Positions 22,672 through 33,672 of a stretch of 64,000 nt of DNA are shown piece after piece; within the stretch, counting starts at the first letter, position 1, and each line of letters begins with the position of its first letter. Origin of the DNA: Phytophthora hibernalis (lineage: Eukaryota > Oomycota > Peronosporomycetes > Peronosporales > Peronosporaceae); assembly GCA_012656075.1 (NCBI GenBank), contig JAAKBF010000224.1, positions 62,001 to 126,000 on the forward strand, written 5' to 3'. Under the pieces are notes generated by a model, which saw nothing but the letters and a program-made list of their open reading frames with translations, did no database searches and was not told where the DNA came from. The translations under genes and the position numbers were made by a program.

Positions 22672-23649
22672 ATGACCAAACCAGGAGCTACGCTGTTGTT
22701 TGCGCATGCCACGGGCTTCTGCAGACAAGTGTGGGACCCAATTATCCGTCGCCTGAAGCTCTCGCCGCTATTGCAGGGCGTGGTGGAGGAGTTTGTGACG
22801 TACGACCAGCCGTTCCACGGAGTCAATCGCGATGCATCGGTCCCTGGTCTCGTGTATCACAAGAAGAAGGACCCCAAGTCACCACGGGTGAAGCACCCGA
22901 TGAACAACTGGCCAGAGATCAGTGCCAATGCAGCATGGGAGCAAGTGCAGAAGCTACAAAAATCAACGGTTGACGGCTGTCGTCGTCCGTTGATTGGCAT
23001 TGGTCACTCCATGGGCGCGGCAGCCCTTTGGATGACGGAGGTCAGACACCCCGGCACCTTCGACGGACTCATTCTCTTTGAACCGATTTACGGAGAGGTC
23101 GATGCGGCGTACGATAAGAAGGCGGACTTCCTCGTGTCGATTACAATGGCGCGTGAGAGCAAATGGTACGGGTGTGTGAACAGACTGCTTGGAATGTATG
23201 TGCTCTAGCTAACAAGTGGTTTATTTGGCGTCGATAGGCCTTCAATGGAAGATGCCGTCTCTCATTTCGAGCGTTGGCAGAACTTCGCTACGTGGGATCG
23301 AGAGGCTCTCGCGAGCTGGATCAAGGGTGCAGTGGTGTTTGACCAGGAGCAGCAGGCCGCGGTGCTCGCTTGCGACCCGCTCATCGAAGCTTCCGTCTAC
23401 TCTGGATCTAGGTTGTGTCTGACTGAAACTGAGCTGGATGCACCTCGTTGTCCGGTCTCGTTCCACAGCGGAGACCGCACGAAACTCTTCGACCGCAGCG
23501 TGTTTGACCACTTCGCTTCCACCTACCCGACCATTTACAAAAACCACGATCCTCTACCCAACACATCGCATTTAATGGTCTTCGAAGACCCGGAAGCCAC
23601 CACCAACGCCATCCTCACCGACCTCAACAAGCTCCAATCTCTACTCTGA
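22672..23649 (+). CDS. Alpha/beta-hydrolase paralogue 6
   Basis: Two exons, 22672-23165 and 23238-23649, with a 72 bp intron at the family site. The frame is intact at ~301 residues. Motifs: LLFAHATGFCRQVWDPIIRR, nucleophile GIGHSMGAAALWMTE, SFHSGDRTKL and SHLMVFEDPEATT. It shares with paralogue 5 the tail EDPEA and the loss of the HGGG glycine run (HATG here, HGAG there). Confidence 0.87.
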
Positions 23650-23796
23650 GCCCATTAAAGTAAAATGGTCCCACAAATTGTGAATTGCACACACCCAGAA
23701 ATGTGAATAGTCAACACTTCAAAATTGTGAATAGATCACACACAAACTCCACCAATCAGAAGCCTTCGTGTCAAACGAGCGGCTCACATTGTCATC

Positions 23797-25804
23797 ATGG
23801 CACAAGTCGCCGCTAGTGGCGCGCGTCCTCCGCTGCTGCAGCTGCTGCGTGGCCCCAGCGGCCGCCTCTGGGAGGTCTGCATAGGTCTAGAGGTGCACGC
23901 ACAGGTTCTGTCCCGCTCCAAGCTCATGAGCGGCGCTGCTGCCGCCACGCTGGCGTCCGCAAGACCCAATCGCCACGTGAGTTTCTTTGATGCGGCGCTC
24001 CCAGGCACACTGCCGGTGCTCAACCGCGAGTGCGTGCGCCAAGCCATCCGTACGGGTTTGGCAGTGGACGCCACGGTGCACGCGCGCTCGCTGTTCGAGC
24101 GCAAGCACTATTTCTACTGCGACCTGCCACTGGGCTATCAGTTGACGCAGCAGCGGGCGCCTGTGGCGTCAGGCGGTGCGTTGCACTTCGATCTGCCGGC
24201 TTCGGCGGTTGTCAGTGAACATGGAGAGGCGAGGGACGAAGAGCAGGAGACGACGTTCGACGCGTCCAAGTACAAGACCAGGAAGGAGAAGAACGAGGCG
24301 CTACGCAAGAGGAAGGCGAAACAGGCTACGAAGCAGGAGGTGGGTTGGAGAAATAGTGTGGGAGGATGCAGATACTGATAAGGGTTTTGAACAGGATATG
24401 ATTCCGAGGAGTGTGAGGATCACTCGTATCCAGATTGAGCAGGATTCAGGTTTGTGTGTCGTGTTGAGGAGCTACGGTGTGGGGTTTTAACTGCTTTTGG
24501 TGTTGGGGATTGTAGGCAAGAGCAATCACGACTTGGAGGAGCATAATACTGTGGTGGACCTGAACCGTGCGGGTACGGCACTGTTGGAGATTGTGATGGA
24601 GCCGGATCTCCGAAGTCCGTTGGAGGCTGGACAGGTCATGCGTCAGCTGCAGCACTTGTTGCGTCATTTGGACGTGTGTGATGGAAACATGGAAGAAGGG
24701 TCCATGCGCTGCGATTTGAATGTGAGTGTGCGACCCACGAACCTTGGAGAGGATGCTGATGTGGAGACACTCCATCACGCACTTACTTCCAGCATTGCCG
24801 CACCTTTTGGCGAAAGAGTGGAGGTGAAAAACATGAACAGTATTCGCAATATGATGCGAGCTGCAGAGTACGAGGCCAGGAGGCAAATTGCCCTGATTGA
24901 GAAGGAAGGCGGAGAAGTGCATCGCGAGACGCGTTCGTTTGATGCTGCCACGGAGAAACCGTAAGTCTGGGTTATTGTTACTCCCTGCTCCCCGTGATGC
25001 TAATTAACGAAATGTTTGCTGTTGTTATTATTTCATTTGTAGAAACGTATGCGCTCAAAGGAGGGAGCTAAGGATTATCGTTTCTTTCCGGAGCCAGACC
25101 TGCCGCCTCTTGTTGTATCCGAGACTCTTATCCAGGAGATTGGCGAAGACCTCCCAGAGCTGCCGGACGCACTGAAGGGCCGACTTTGTGCTCAGTATGA
25201 CCTCACGCCGTACGAAAGCTCTGTACTTGTAAACGAGCCTGGTGCTGCTCAATACTTCGAGACGATTTCTGCGCTGGGATCTCGACCATCAAAGATGGTT
25301 GTGAACTGGGTGCTGAACGATTTGTTCGGACACTTGAAGGCAACCAACGGCGATATTACTAATAGCCCAGTGCAGGCCACGGAGCTTGGTGCACTGATTG
25401 ATCTCATTCAGGACGGCACGATTTCAGGCAAAATTGCGAAGGATGTGCTAGAGCTCATGTTCTACGAAAACGAGGCTAAGAAGACGCCGATGGAAGTTGT
25501 GGAGGAGAAGGGCTGGAAGCAGATTCAGGACCCTGAAGAGATCCGTGCCCTTTGCCGAGCCGTTCTCGATGATCCGGTTCGTAGTGCTATTCTTTATTGC
25601 CTCGGCTTGCTATTGTGCGCTAACATTTCCGTGCGACTTGGTGAACGATAGAAAGCGAAGAAGAACTTAGAAGCGTACTGGAAGGGCAAGACGCAGCTCT
25701 TCGGTTTCTTTATCGGCCAGGCGATGAAGCGCTGCGGCGGTCGTGTGCATCCGGAGCTTGCGAACATCATTATGCAAGAGATCCTGGAAGAATACAAACA
25801 ATAG
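23797..25804 (+). CDS. GATB: Mitochondrial aspartyl/glutamyl-tRNA amidotransferase subunit B
   Basis: Exons are about 23797-24339, 24395-24449, 24516-24960, 25043-25576 and 25652-25804. The GatB start signature IGLEVHAQV is at about 23883-23909, followed by HNTVVDLNRAGTALLEIVME, EGSMRCDLNVSVRP, RSKEGAKDYRFFPEPDLPPL and the YqeY-like tail ending in EILEEYKQ. With GatA and GatC it converts Glu-tRNA(Gln) to Gln-tRNA(Gln) in the mitochondrion. Joining exons 3 and 4 in frame needs one more base, most simply in the AAA at 24956-24958. The second exon is only 55 bp. The gene is convergent with the E2 gene about 100 bp away. Confidence 0.93.
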
Positions 25805-25906
25805 ATGGAGGATAGAGCTGTAGGAGTGGATAGCTTTTCATGTTTGCGGAGAAGCTACATCATGCACATATTGAACTCGGCTCACACGTCAAGCTGGATC
25901 ACCGGC

Positions 25907-27106
25907 TTATTGAAGCACGCCATGCATCTGCAGTAGTTTTTTGTAGATCAACGCAAACAGCGCGACAACGATGCCAATGGTCAGGTAGTGCAGGAAAGTG
26001 TCTACACTATCTGACTCGCGCACTTGAGGAATGTCATGAGCAGCAATTGGCGCGTCCACGTTCTGATGGGGCTCGGCCACCGCAGGTGCTGCTGCTGGCT
26101 CTGTTGTCGGTGCTGGTTCAGGGGCTGCGGTAGCAACACTAGTTGCCGATTCAGTATAACTATAAGCTTCTGTCGGCGTGGTCTCCTCCGCCGAGTCGGA
26201 CTTGCTATTTGTTGTCTTCTCTTGAGTTGCCGCGCTAGACTTTTGCTCGGCGTCGCCTGTTGCAGCAGCTTCATCCTCAGCATCGGCCGACGGTTTTGCT
26301 GCTTCCTTTTTGTCTTTTGCGTCGCTAGCTGGTGGTGCCTTTTCCAAGCTGTGCATGTGAAGCTGCGCAATCTGTTCTGCATACTTGAGGGTTTCTGCTC
26401 CGCCTCGTCGTTCTCCGTCTCCACCTCCGGCAGCAAGTCCGCCACTCGGCCACACGTCTCACACTTGTAGTCGACAGACTGCCAAATTCACAAAAGCAAT
26501 ATGTTCAGCCACCAAACACCACAAAACTCCATCCTCAGCGTACAGTACCAGCTTGGCGAGTCTCTTCCGTTCCTCTGCAGGGAAGTCCAGTGCGCCAATG
26601 GCTCCTTCGCCCTTGGTGGGCATGAAGCTGATGAGCGCCTCCAGGATGAGACGGACGCCCCAGGCCGGCTGCCACTCCTCTGGATGGTAGGCCGAGATGC
26701 TGAGACAGATCTTCTTCCTCACTTCGAAGCGGCCGTTGGGCGTGAGCAGCATGATGTTGGGCGGCTTGAACGGGTAGTCGGACGGCAGGATGATGCGGCC
26801 GTGGTAGATGCCGCCTTCGAACTCTGTGTCTCGTGGTCCTCTCAGTGTGAAGTGCCAGTCGAACATGTTGGTCTGCATGAAGAATTTATAGTAAAGATAG
26901 TGTTAATAATTGTTTTTATTGCTGAAGGTCGCAAACGCACCTCGAGAGGGGCTGCCGCGTACTGGTCGCTCGGATTCGTCATCATTTCGCGCACATCCTG
27001 CGGTGAGAAGAGGAAGGGAGTTAGGTGCGTAAGTTAAGTTGCAGCAGGACGCAGGACGCACGCCCTGGATGCGCTTGATGGCCGTGTTGCGCACGCTCGC
27101 CGCCAT
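25907..27106 (-). CDS. Tail-anchored ubiquitin-conjugating enzyme, UBC6/UBE2J type
   Basis: Four exons: 27106-27062 (MAASVRNTAIKRIQG), 26997-26941, 26872-26549 and 26478-25907. The UBC fold includes FDWHFTLRGPRDTEFEGGIY, PNIMLLTPNGRFEV and the catalytic cysteine in KICLSISAYHPEEWQPAW, which is the Ubc6-type active site lacking the usual HPN. A CxxC pair (YKCETCG), a long Ala/Glu/Thr-rich linker and a final hydrophobic segment (YLTIGIVVALFALIYKKLL) follow, giving a C-terminal ER anchor. Its expected role is ER-associated degradation. One missing base is needed near 26398 to connect the CxxC region with the tail. Confidence 0.9.
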
Positions 27107-27790
27107 GACTTGGCCGCTGTCTCTTGAGCTGACGCGTCAGAACGGAATCAGACGAATGTTGCGCGTGGAGTTAAGTTGTCCAACTGAGGTTTGGTGCGTT
27201 CAAGGCAACTTAAGACAGCGTATGTTGCACTAAGAAAGGCAACATCTGCCAAGTGCAGCCATGAGTTGATCCCAACGCTTTTCCATGAATCGACTCGACA
27301 CAACGCTCGCGCGTGCCGGTAACTATCCTAACCGGCCACGTTCCCGTTTGATGAGCAGTTTCCAGCCGCCAAAAGATCCGCAGCAGCGGAAACTCCTCTG
27401 CATCGCACTTCAACGTGGCCATACAAAGCGCAAGTCACTCTTTGCTAACGGTCGCTAAAGATAGGATCGCGTCCCTTGACGCGCAATTCATACGCTGAGT
27501 TTCACAACTTCTTTCTACCGATTGCAACGGCAGTCCCCTCAGCGGTGGAAAAACGGATAAAAATAACCCCTGCGAGCGCCGCCAAGTGCTGCGTAGCCCC
27601 ACTATAAAAATAGCTCGCTGCTCCCCAAGGTGCTTTGAGCTCTTCGTCCACCGTCGCTGGTATTTTTACGGCACTCCCGCTTTTGCCTGGTTATAAATAT
27701 CGGCTGTCTATTTCAAAGGTGCGTCAACCGTGTGATGATGCCGCAAATCCGCCTCCAGACTAACCATTTTGTACCACAACAGACTGAACT
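27107..27790. other. Divergent promoter region between the E2 and MADS genes
   Basis: This 680 bp spacer holds no gene. Near the MADS start there are two AT-rich cores, CTATAAAAATAG (27602-27613) and GGTTATAAATATCGG (27690-27704). They resemble MADS-factor (MEF2/CArG) sites or TATA-like sequences. Neither matches the MEF2 consensus exactly. Confidence 0.4.
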
Positions 27791-29322
27791 ATGGGCCGCA
27801 AGAAGATCCAGATCAAGCGCATCGAAGACGACCGCAACCGGCAAGTGACGTTCGCCAAGCGCAAAACGGCATCTTCAAGAAGGCCATGGAGCTGTCCAAG
27901 CTCTGCGACTGCGAAATCGCGCTCATCGTGTTCGACTCCAACAACAAGCTGTACCAGTACTCGAGCACCAGTGTGGACCAGATCCTGCTCAAGTACACCG
28001 AGTACGGGGAGCCCTACGAGACCAAAGACAACAACGACGTGAGTCACCGCCTTTCTCACCTATTTGCAACGGTTTTCAGGTTCTAACATGGCCATTTCTT
28101 GCTTGACAGTACGAGATCATGTTTGGCGAGAAGAAGAAGCAGTTGCAGCAGGCGGCGAAGGAGGCGGCGGCTGCAGCGGCCGCGGGGCCAATGCTGAAGC
28201 CAACTTCAATATGACCCCCAACGGCTCGCAGTCGTTCCAGAGCATGCACGCGTCGCTCGGACTGACCAACGACCCGGACCAGTACATGCTCAACTCGCGT
28301 AGTCGACCACCAACCCAGAAGAAGCGAGTGCACCGTGGCTTCCAACAGCTTCTCAAGAAGGAGCACGTTGGTTACACGCCGCCGTCGCTTCCGTTGTACC
28401 AGCACGGGGTACGTTGTTCATGGTTGGATTGGTGCTTGGGATCAGTCTAGTAACGGTTGTGTGTTTCTTGTAGATGGGGATGCTTGGAGGACTATCAGGC
28501 CACATGCTCGCGGCACTTCCCAGTCCGCCCAACCTCTCGGGCATTCTACCGTCGCCAACAAGTACGTTTTGTAACGGGTCTGTGTCGGGTCGTTGTGAAC
28601 GCTGTACTGACGTGACCACTTGAACACTTCCATAGCTGGCATGCTCCTTCACGACTTCAGCCCGCAGAACGCAGGAATGTTTGGACACCACCCCATGCTC
28701 GCTGGAGGGATGCCCGGAGACTTCCACGACAGCAAGAACAGCGTCCTCGGTCTCAACCTGGTACCGTCGGACTTCAGTCAAGGCTCTGGCAGCGTGCACC
28801 CGCAGCAAATGCAGCAACACTACGCGCCAAGCAAGCAGGACGACTCACCAACCAAATCTGCGGGCAACCGACCAACCTCCCTGTTGGAGGCGGCGATCCA
28901 TCTGGTGATAACAGTGCTCCTCAGTCCGACGAAGCGGTGTGCAAGGTTGAAAACCATCCGTTGATCCTCAAGAGCAGCCACAGCAAGACGACGACGCACC
29001 AAACAACGGTGACGATGCTCAAGCGGCGAAAGAGAACGAAACGGTGGCAGACAAGTCGACTGCTGAAGCAGCACCATTGTCACCGAAACGCGAGCCGAAA
29101 CAGACTTCTGGTAGCCAGGAGGATCCGGCAGTAACTTCAAACGGGTCCAAGTGCAGCGACGTTCAAGACGCTTCGCCCACAAAGCCAGCGTCCGAATCGC
29201 GAGCTTCAAGCACCACGTCTGAGTCACAAGCTTCGAGCAGCGAAAGAGAGAAGCGCCCACACTCGGAGGTGTTGGAAGCAGCGTCCACTAGTCCCCACAA
29301 GCGCCAGCGTGTGGTCGTTTGA
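27791..29322 (+). CDS. MEF2-type MADS-box transcription factor (frame breaks)
   Basis: Exons 27791-28038, 28110-28408, 28474-28561 and 28636-29322. The N-terminal MADS box starts MGRKKIQIKRIEDDRNRQVT and continues KKAMELSKLCDCEIALIVFD. It is followed by a MEF2-like extension (ILLKYTEYGEPYE), so it is type II/MEF2 rather than SRF. The rest is Gln/Ala/Ser-rich and ends SPHKRQRVVV, with a basic KRQR. MADS factors bind CArG or MEF2 sites as dimers. In Phytophthora infestans a MADS factor has been reported as needed for sporulation. One missing base is needed at 27863-27866 (A4, inside the MADS box), at 28184-28187 (G4), near 28880 and near 28965. Breaking the DNA-binding domain of such a conserved gene argues for sequence error. 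Confidence 0.88.
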
Positions 29323-29520
29323 AATATTTTAGTGGTGACGCAGCCTTAGCTGCGTATGCTTTGCTCTTCTTCATGTCGTTTGCTAGAGCCAAATAGACGG
29401 CTATCACCATAATTCATCTGCAAAATGCAGCACTTCTTTCATAACGCCGTTATACTCAACGAACGATAACCAAGCAACGGGACACGGACACATACCCGAA
29501 ACCAAACGACAAACCACCTT

Positions 29521-30438
29521 TTAGAGACGATCTACCGCTTCTGTTATCTTCTCTGCAGCCTCTTGCAACGAAATCCACTGATCATTCGAGAGCGAGATTC
29601 CTTTCTTGCCCGGCTTGGAGACGCCGTCCTTCTCGTAAAACTCGCGAAGGTCGATCAAGACCGCATTGCGAAAGAAGCGAACAGTAACACGGCGTTTGCT
29701 CGTCAACTGCAGTCCAAAAACTCAACATTATCAGATTCTCTACCTCCACTTCTAGCAAATGTGCACTCACGGGCAAGGCGATGGCTCGCACGTCTCCGTC
29801 TGGTCTCAGGATGCAGCCCGGGACGCCAGCCAGCGACCCCATATCCACCGTGTCCTCCTCCACCAATTGGATCGCCTCTGCAACGGCATCCGAGAAGCTG
29901 CAGAGCTTCTCCCACTGTTCCGGAGTCAGCGAGATACCTACACACCAACGCACCACAGGAGTCAGCTCTTGCACGTCAATTGCACACATATTGACCATCA
30001 CTCTCGCACCTTTCTTGCCCGGTTTGGCCTCCCGTTGTCGTCGTAGAACTCGCGAATGTCCACAAACTTCATGGCTTTCCACTTGCGGACCGTCACGTGG
30101 CGCTTGGGCGACAGCTCGAAGACCGCGTCCTCCTGTTGCATGGTCTTGGTGGTCTGTTGCTTCTTCTGCTGAGTGTTGGTCTTCGCCAGGCGCTTCACCT
30201 TCTGCGCCAGTCTCGACAGTGGCACATCCGAGTCCGTCGACGTCTGCGAGAGCGGCAGTTGCGGCTCCATCGCCGTCTTCCTGGACAGCAACTGCGTCAG
30301 TGACGGACCATCATGGCTGACGTCGATCTTGAGTCGCTTCGGGGATTCAGTGAACGTCTGTGCGGGCCGCTTGCGCGTCGGCTCTTCGGCTTGCTGCATC
30401 GGGTTGCGGAATGGGTTTTTAAAGTGGGAATAAACCAT
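29521..30438 (-). CDS. Protein with two PC4 (transcriptional coactivator p15) domains
   Basis: Three exons: 30438-30010, 29937-29771 and 29706-29521. A basic, Ser/Gln-rich N-terminus (RKRPAQTF, KKQQTTKTMQQ) leads to PC4 domain 1 (LSPKRHVTVRKWKAMKFVDI, REFYDDNG, KPGKKG, ISLTPEQWEKL). PC4 domain 2 follows (SKRRVTVRFFRNAVLIDLRE, FYEKDG, KPGKKGISLSNDQW). PC4 proteins bind single-stranded DNA and help RNA polymerase II transcription and repair. Most are single-domain homodimers, so two domains in one chain could form an intramolecular pair. One base is missing at 30031-30033 (GGG on the coding strand) in domain 1. An intron interrupts each domain junction. Confidence 0.87.
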
Positions 30439-31885
30439 TTATTCAATCCCCCAACCCAAAATCTCCGGGGTGGGTAATTTAAAAGTTCCACCCACCCATC
30501 CTCCAGACGAAATCGACTGCAAAAGTGACAGCATTTGTGTGGTGTTTTAAGCTTATTAAAAGTAAGCGAGTTGCTAGAGGATCATGCAGGCTCTGTTGGA
30601 GGATGTAACCAGTATAACCAGTAGACCTAGTTTCCAGCCATCACCACCAGAATCACCACCAGAATCATCAAAAGACATTAATATTCAACTTCACGTTTTA
30701 CAAATCAATGTCATATTTAGATAAAATCCAAAACCCGGACCCACCCACAATTTTAAATCTTAATTGAACCACCTTAAACGAAATTAGTCACTTCCCGCCA
30801 AATCAATTCCCGCCAAATCCGAAATTTGGGTTTTGTAACAAAATGTGAGGATTTGTGAAATTGGTGCACGAACGAGAGGACGCTTTAGAATTGTGGTCTT
30901 CTTGTGAGGCGGAGGGTCCATTGAGGCACGCGCTCGGAGATTAAGCTGGACTGTGGACGATGGTTTGTGTGCGTAGTGGTCTCGTCAGAAGATCCTTCTA
31001 CATTCGGCTTTGCTGACTGCAAATTGGTTTACTCTTGCTAAGCTGCTTATCGCAAGTTGCTACAGTAGACGTAATGCAGTCTCCATGAGACTCTCATGGG
31101 TACACGCCTGCCTTCTCGCCAAGTTCACAGCACTTCTTATATCTGGTAGCAGAAGGGGGTCTTTGAAGTGCAGTGTATTCTCCCGGTTAACAGGAGGAAT
31201 CGGTTCACGACCAACAAATCCAAGTGACTTGGCAGTAATTTCTGTTTTGCGTTGGTGTCATTGCAGCTTGGAAATACATGGAGCTCATTCTGCGCTTCAT
31301 TCACTGCAACTCGTCTAAATTGCTATACAAGCTGCGCTGGATCACGTCTCGGTAGCACTTGCCAGCACCACTCCATATTGCCAATTCTTTTGCGCGTCGA
31401 GTAATCCCGCGCTCCCGAATATGATACATGTATGCAGCGATTCCCGCCGCTCAATTTTGATGTGCGGTACACCGTCTAGCCTCGGCTCTTCCCCACCTGT
31501 GGAGGCACGCGTCAAGTAGACTGCAATTGGCCGAAATGTGGATTCCGACGTGCCCATTGGCTGGACGCCGTTAACCGTGACGGTCCACGAGCATAGTGCC
31601 TGCAATGCCACAGTCCGAACCCGCCGACGCCATCAACGCCGCTCGACTGGCGCGGCTTCCGGTGGCCACATCCTTTTTCTTTGCTAAAGTACTCGCTGCT
31701 TTGCATTGCGAACGCCGCGACTCCGAGCTCGGAACGTGCACAACTCGCTGCATACCAACAAGGTAACGAATGCTGCAAATTTGCAGTTGCAAGTGCAAAA
31801 GCCAATTGCACAATGTTTTTTTGCATGGCAGTCTCAGCTAACTTGTTGATATGGTTATGGATATGGTTAGAAACTCTAGTCAGCA
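30439..31885. other. Long intergenic region, no convincing gene
   Basis: This 1.45 kb gap lies between the divergent PC4 and bHLH genes. It holds two adjacent E2F-like sites (30792-30817), a short ACCACCAGAATC duplication (30645-30670), and otherwise unstructured sequence. Some 60-124 codon open frames on both strands show no family motif and overlap each other. Confidence 0.5.
30792..30817 (-). promoter_or_regulatory. Pair of E2F-like sites TTTGGCGGGAA
   Basis: TTCCCGCCAAA occurs at 30792-30802 and again at 30807-30817, 15 bp apart. Its complement TTTGGCGGGAA is a classic E2F/DP core. The sites lie 354 bp upstream of the PC4 gene and about 1.07 kb upstream of the bHLH gene. Confidence 0.45.
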
Positions 31886-33377
31886 ATGGACTTTGATGAA
31901 GACATGTCGGGGCTGCAGATTGAGGACTTGGGAGAATATTTCCTGCAGACAGACATCAACGACAATTGGAAGGGCTTTTCACTTGGCTACACAGATGAAG
32001 AGCAACAGCAGCAGCAACAGCAGCAACAAAATTCCAAGCCTCCTGCTGCTACTGGCAGTAACTCTGCACAACACTTGACGTCACCTCCGTTGTCCAGCAT
32101 CTCGGAGATGTTAAAACACGGCAATGGACTGGGCGTGGGACTGGGTTTCGGTTCCCCACGAAAGGACTTTACGACGCTGTTTCAGACAGGACTGACCCCA
32201 GTGTCAAACCTGATGCTGCCATGATGAACCGAGCCACGAGGGATGCCATTGAGCTGGCGAACTTCAGTCTGGACCAACACAAGAAACCGGCCATGACGAT
32301 GCCTGCTTCTGTTGCAGTGTCCAAGGCGATGCCACCTCAACTTGGCGGCAGTATTAAACCTGCAGCCCCCAAACTCGCGAGTGCTCAGTGCCAGAACAGT
32401 ATGAGCAGCGACGACGATGACATGAACTCGTTCGGAGCTGGTGCAACATTTAAGCGGTAGGTGCTGATGTTTTGCTTTTCATGACAACCCTGCGTGGGTG
32501 AGCGGGCGTTTTCTTACCAATTGCCAGTGAATTTGACTTCATGACCGTGTCATGCGATCCCAGCGGATGTTCTACCATTGGAAGTGGATCTACTATGAGC
32601 GCACCTTCACCCACGCCTGAAGACGATCGAGGGTTCCGGAAGAAGTCGCGTGAGAAGATGCGTCGTCAAGAGGTGAATGTCAAGGTATGTCGGAACGGTT
32701 TTCATCGTGTATTCCACGGTTCGACTAGCTTAACCAAAACTTTTTCTTGTTCTAACAGTTTGAAGAGCTGGTTGATCTGCTGGGGCTCTCGAACCGCGTT
32801 CGGAAGAGTGCTATCTTGCAAGAGGCCGTCTCAGCTATTAAAACCCTGAAGCGGGAGCGCGATGACCTGCGTCGAGATCGTGATCGCCTGCAGCAAGAAG
32901 TAAGCAAGCTAGCTACGTGCCTACAGTACTCACATCTGGGTTCGGTCGCTGCTGCAAATGCTGTCGCCATGACACAGCAGCCAAACCCGCAGCTCTCCCT
33001 TATGAACCCGTCAGTGCAGCACCTTAACCAGCAGCACCTCCAGCATGATCGGCAAGCACCAGTCTCAAGCGGAATGCAACCAGTACACACACACCCGCTA
33101 AATGTCCCGTGCAACCCGGTATGTGGACAAAGGCTAGCATTATTCTGAACGCACTGATTTTTGCTGTTGATTCTGACTGTTTTCATGTGGTGGTTCGTTG
33201 TGTGTTACGCAGGGTGCCAACTGCTTCCCACTTAGTTCAGCGTTCTCCAACATTTCATCTCAGTTGGGGACACCTTCCTCGTCGGCTTTGTCAACTGCCA
33301 ATCAAGTTGCCATCGCCCCGAAATCATTAAGGCCGGCACCCTCGTCGTTTACCCCTATTTCCCCGACACCGAGATGA
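31886..33377 (+). CDS. bHLH transcription factor
   Basis: Exons 31886-32456, 32528-32684, 32759-33118 and 33213-33377. The N-terminus is acidic and carries a run of nine glutamines. The basic region and helix 1 span the exon 2/3 junction (KKSREKMRRQEVNVK then FEELVDLLGLSNRVRKSAIL), followed by helix 2 (QEAVSAIKTLKRERDDLRRD) and a zipper-like heptad extension. The layout is close to plant ILR3-type bHLH-leucine zipper proteins. The C-terminus is His/Gln/Pro/Ser-rich. One missing base near 32160 is needed to join the first two parts. Targets are unknown; a bHLH of this kind should bind E-boxes. Confidence 0.85.
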
Positions 33378-33672
33378 AGTAAGTTAGATGTCCTCTTGGC
33401 TTCGCCGGCGGCGACGTGAAGATGTCTGTGTGTTATTTGGCATACGTATAAACACCACAGAATAATAAAACAACAGCTGAAGATAACGGCGATCAAGACG
33501 TTGAGAGATTGACGATCAACCGGTTGCAAAGTGTCCAGCGTTTCTTCGTACGGCTTGATTGAAACCGCGTTGTGATTATCTTTCAGGAGAAGTGGACGAA
33601 AGGAGGCCTAATCTTGTTTCCCGGCAAGTTCATCTGACAACTTTCGTGCTGATATCTGTGCTGTTTGTAAGC

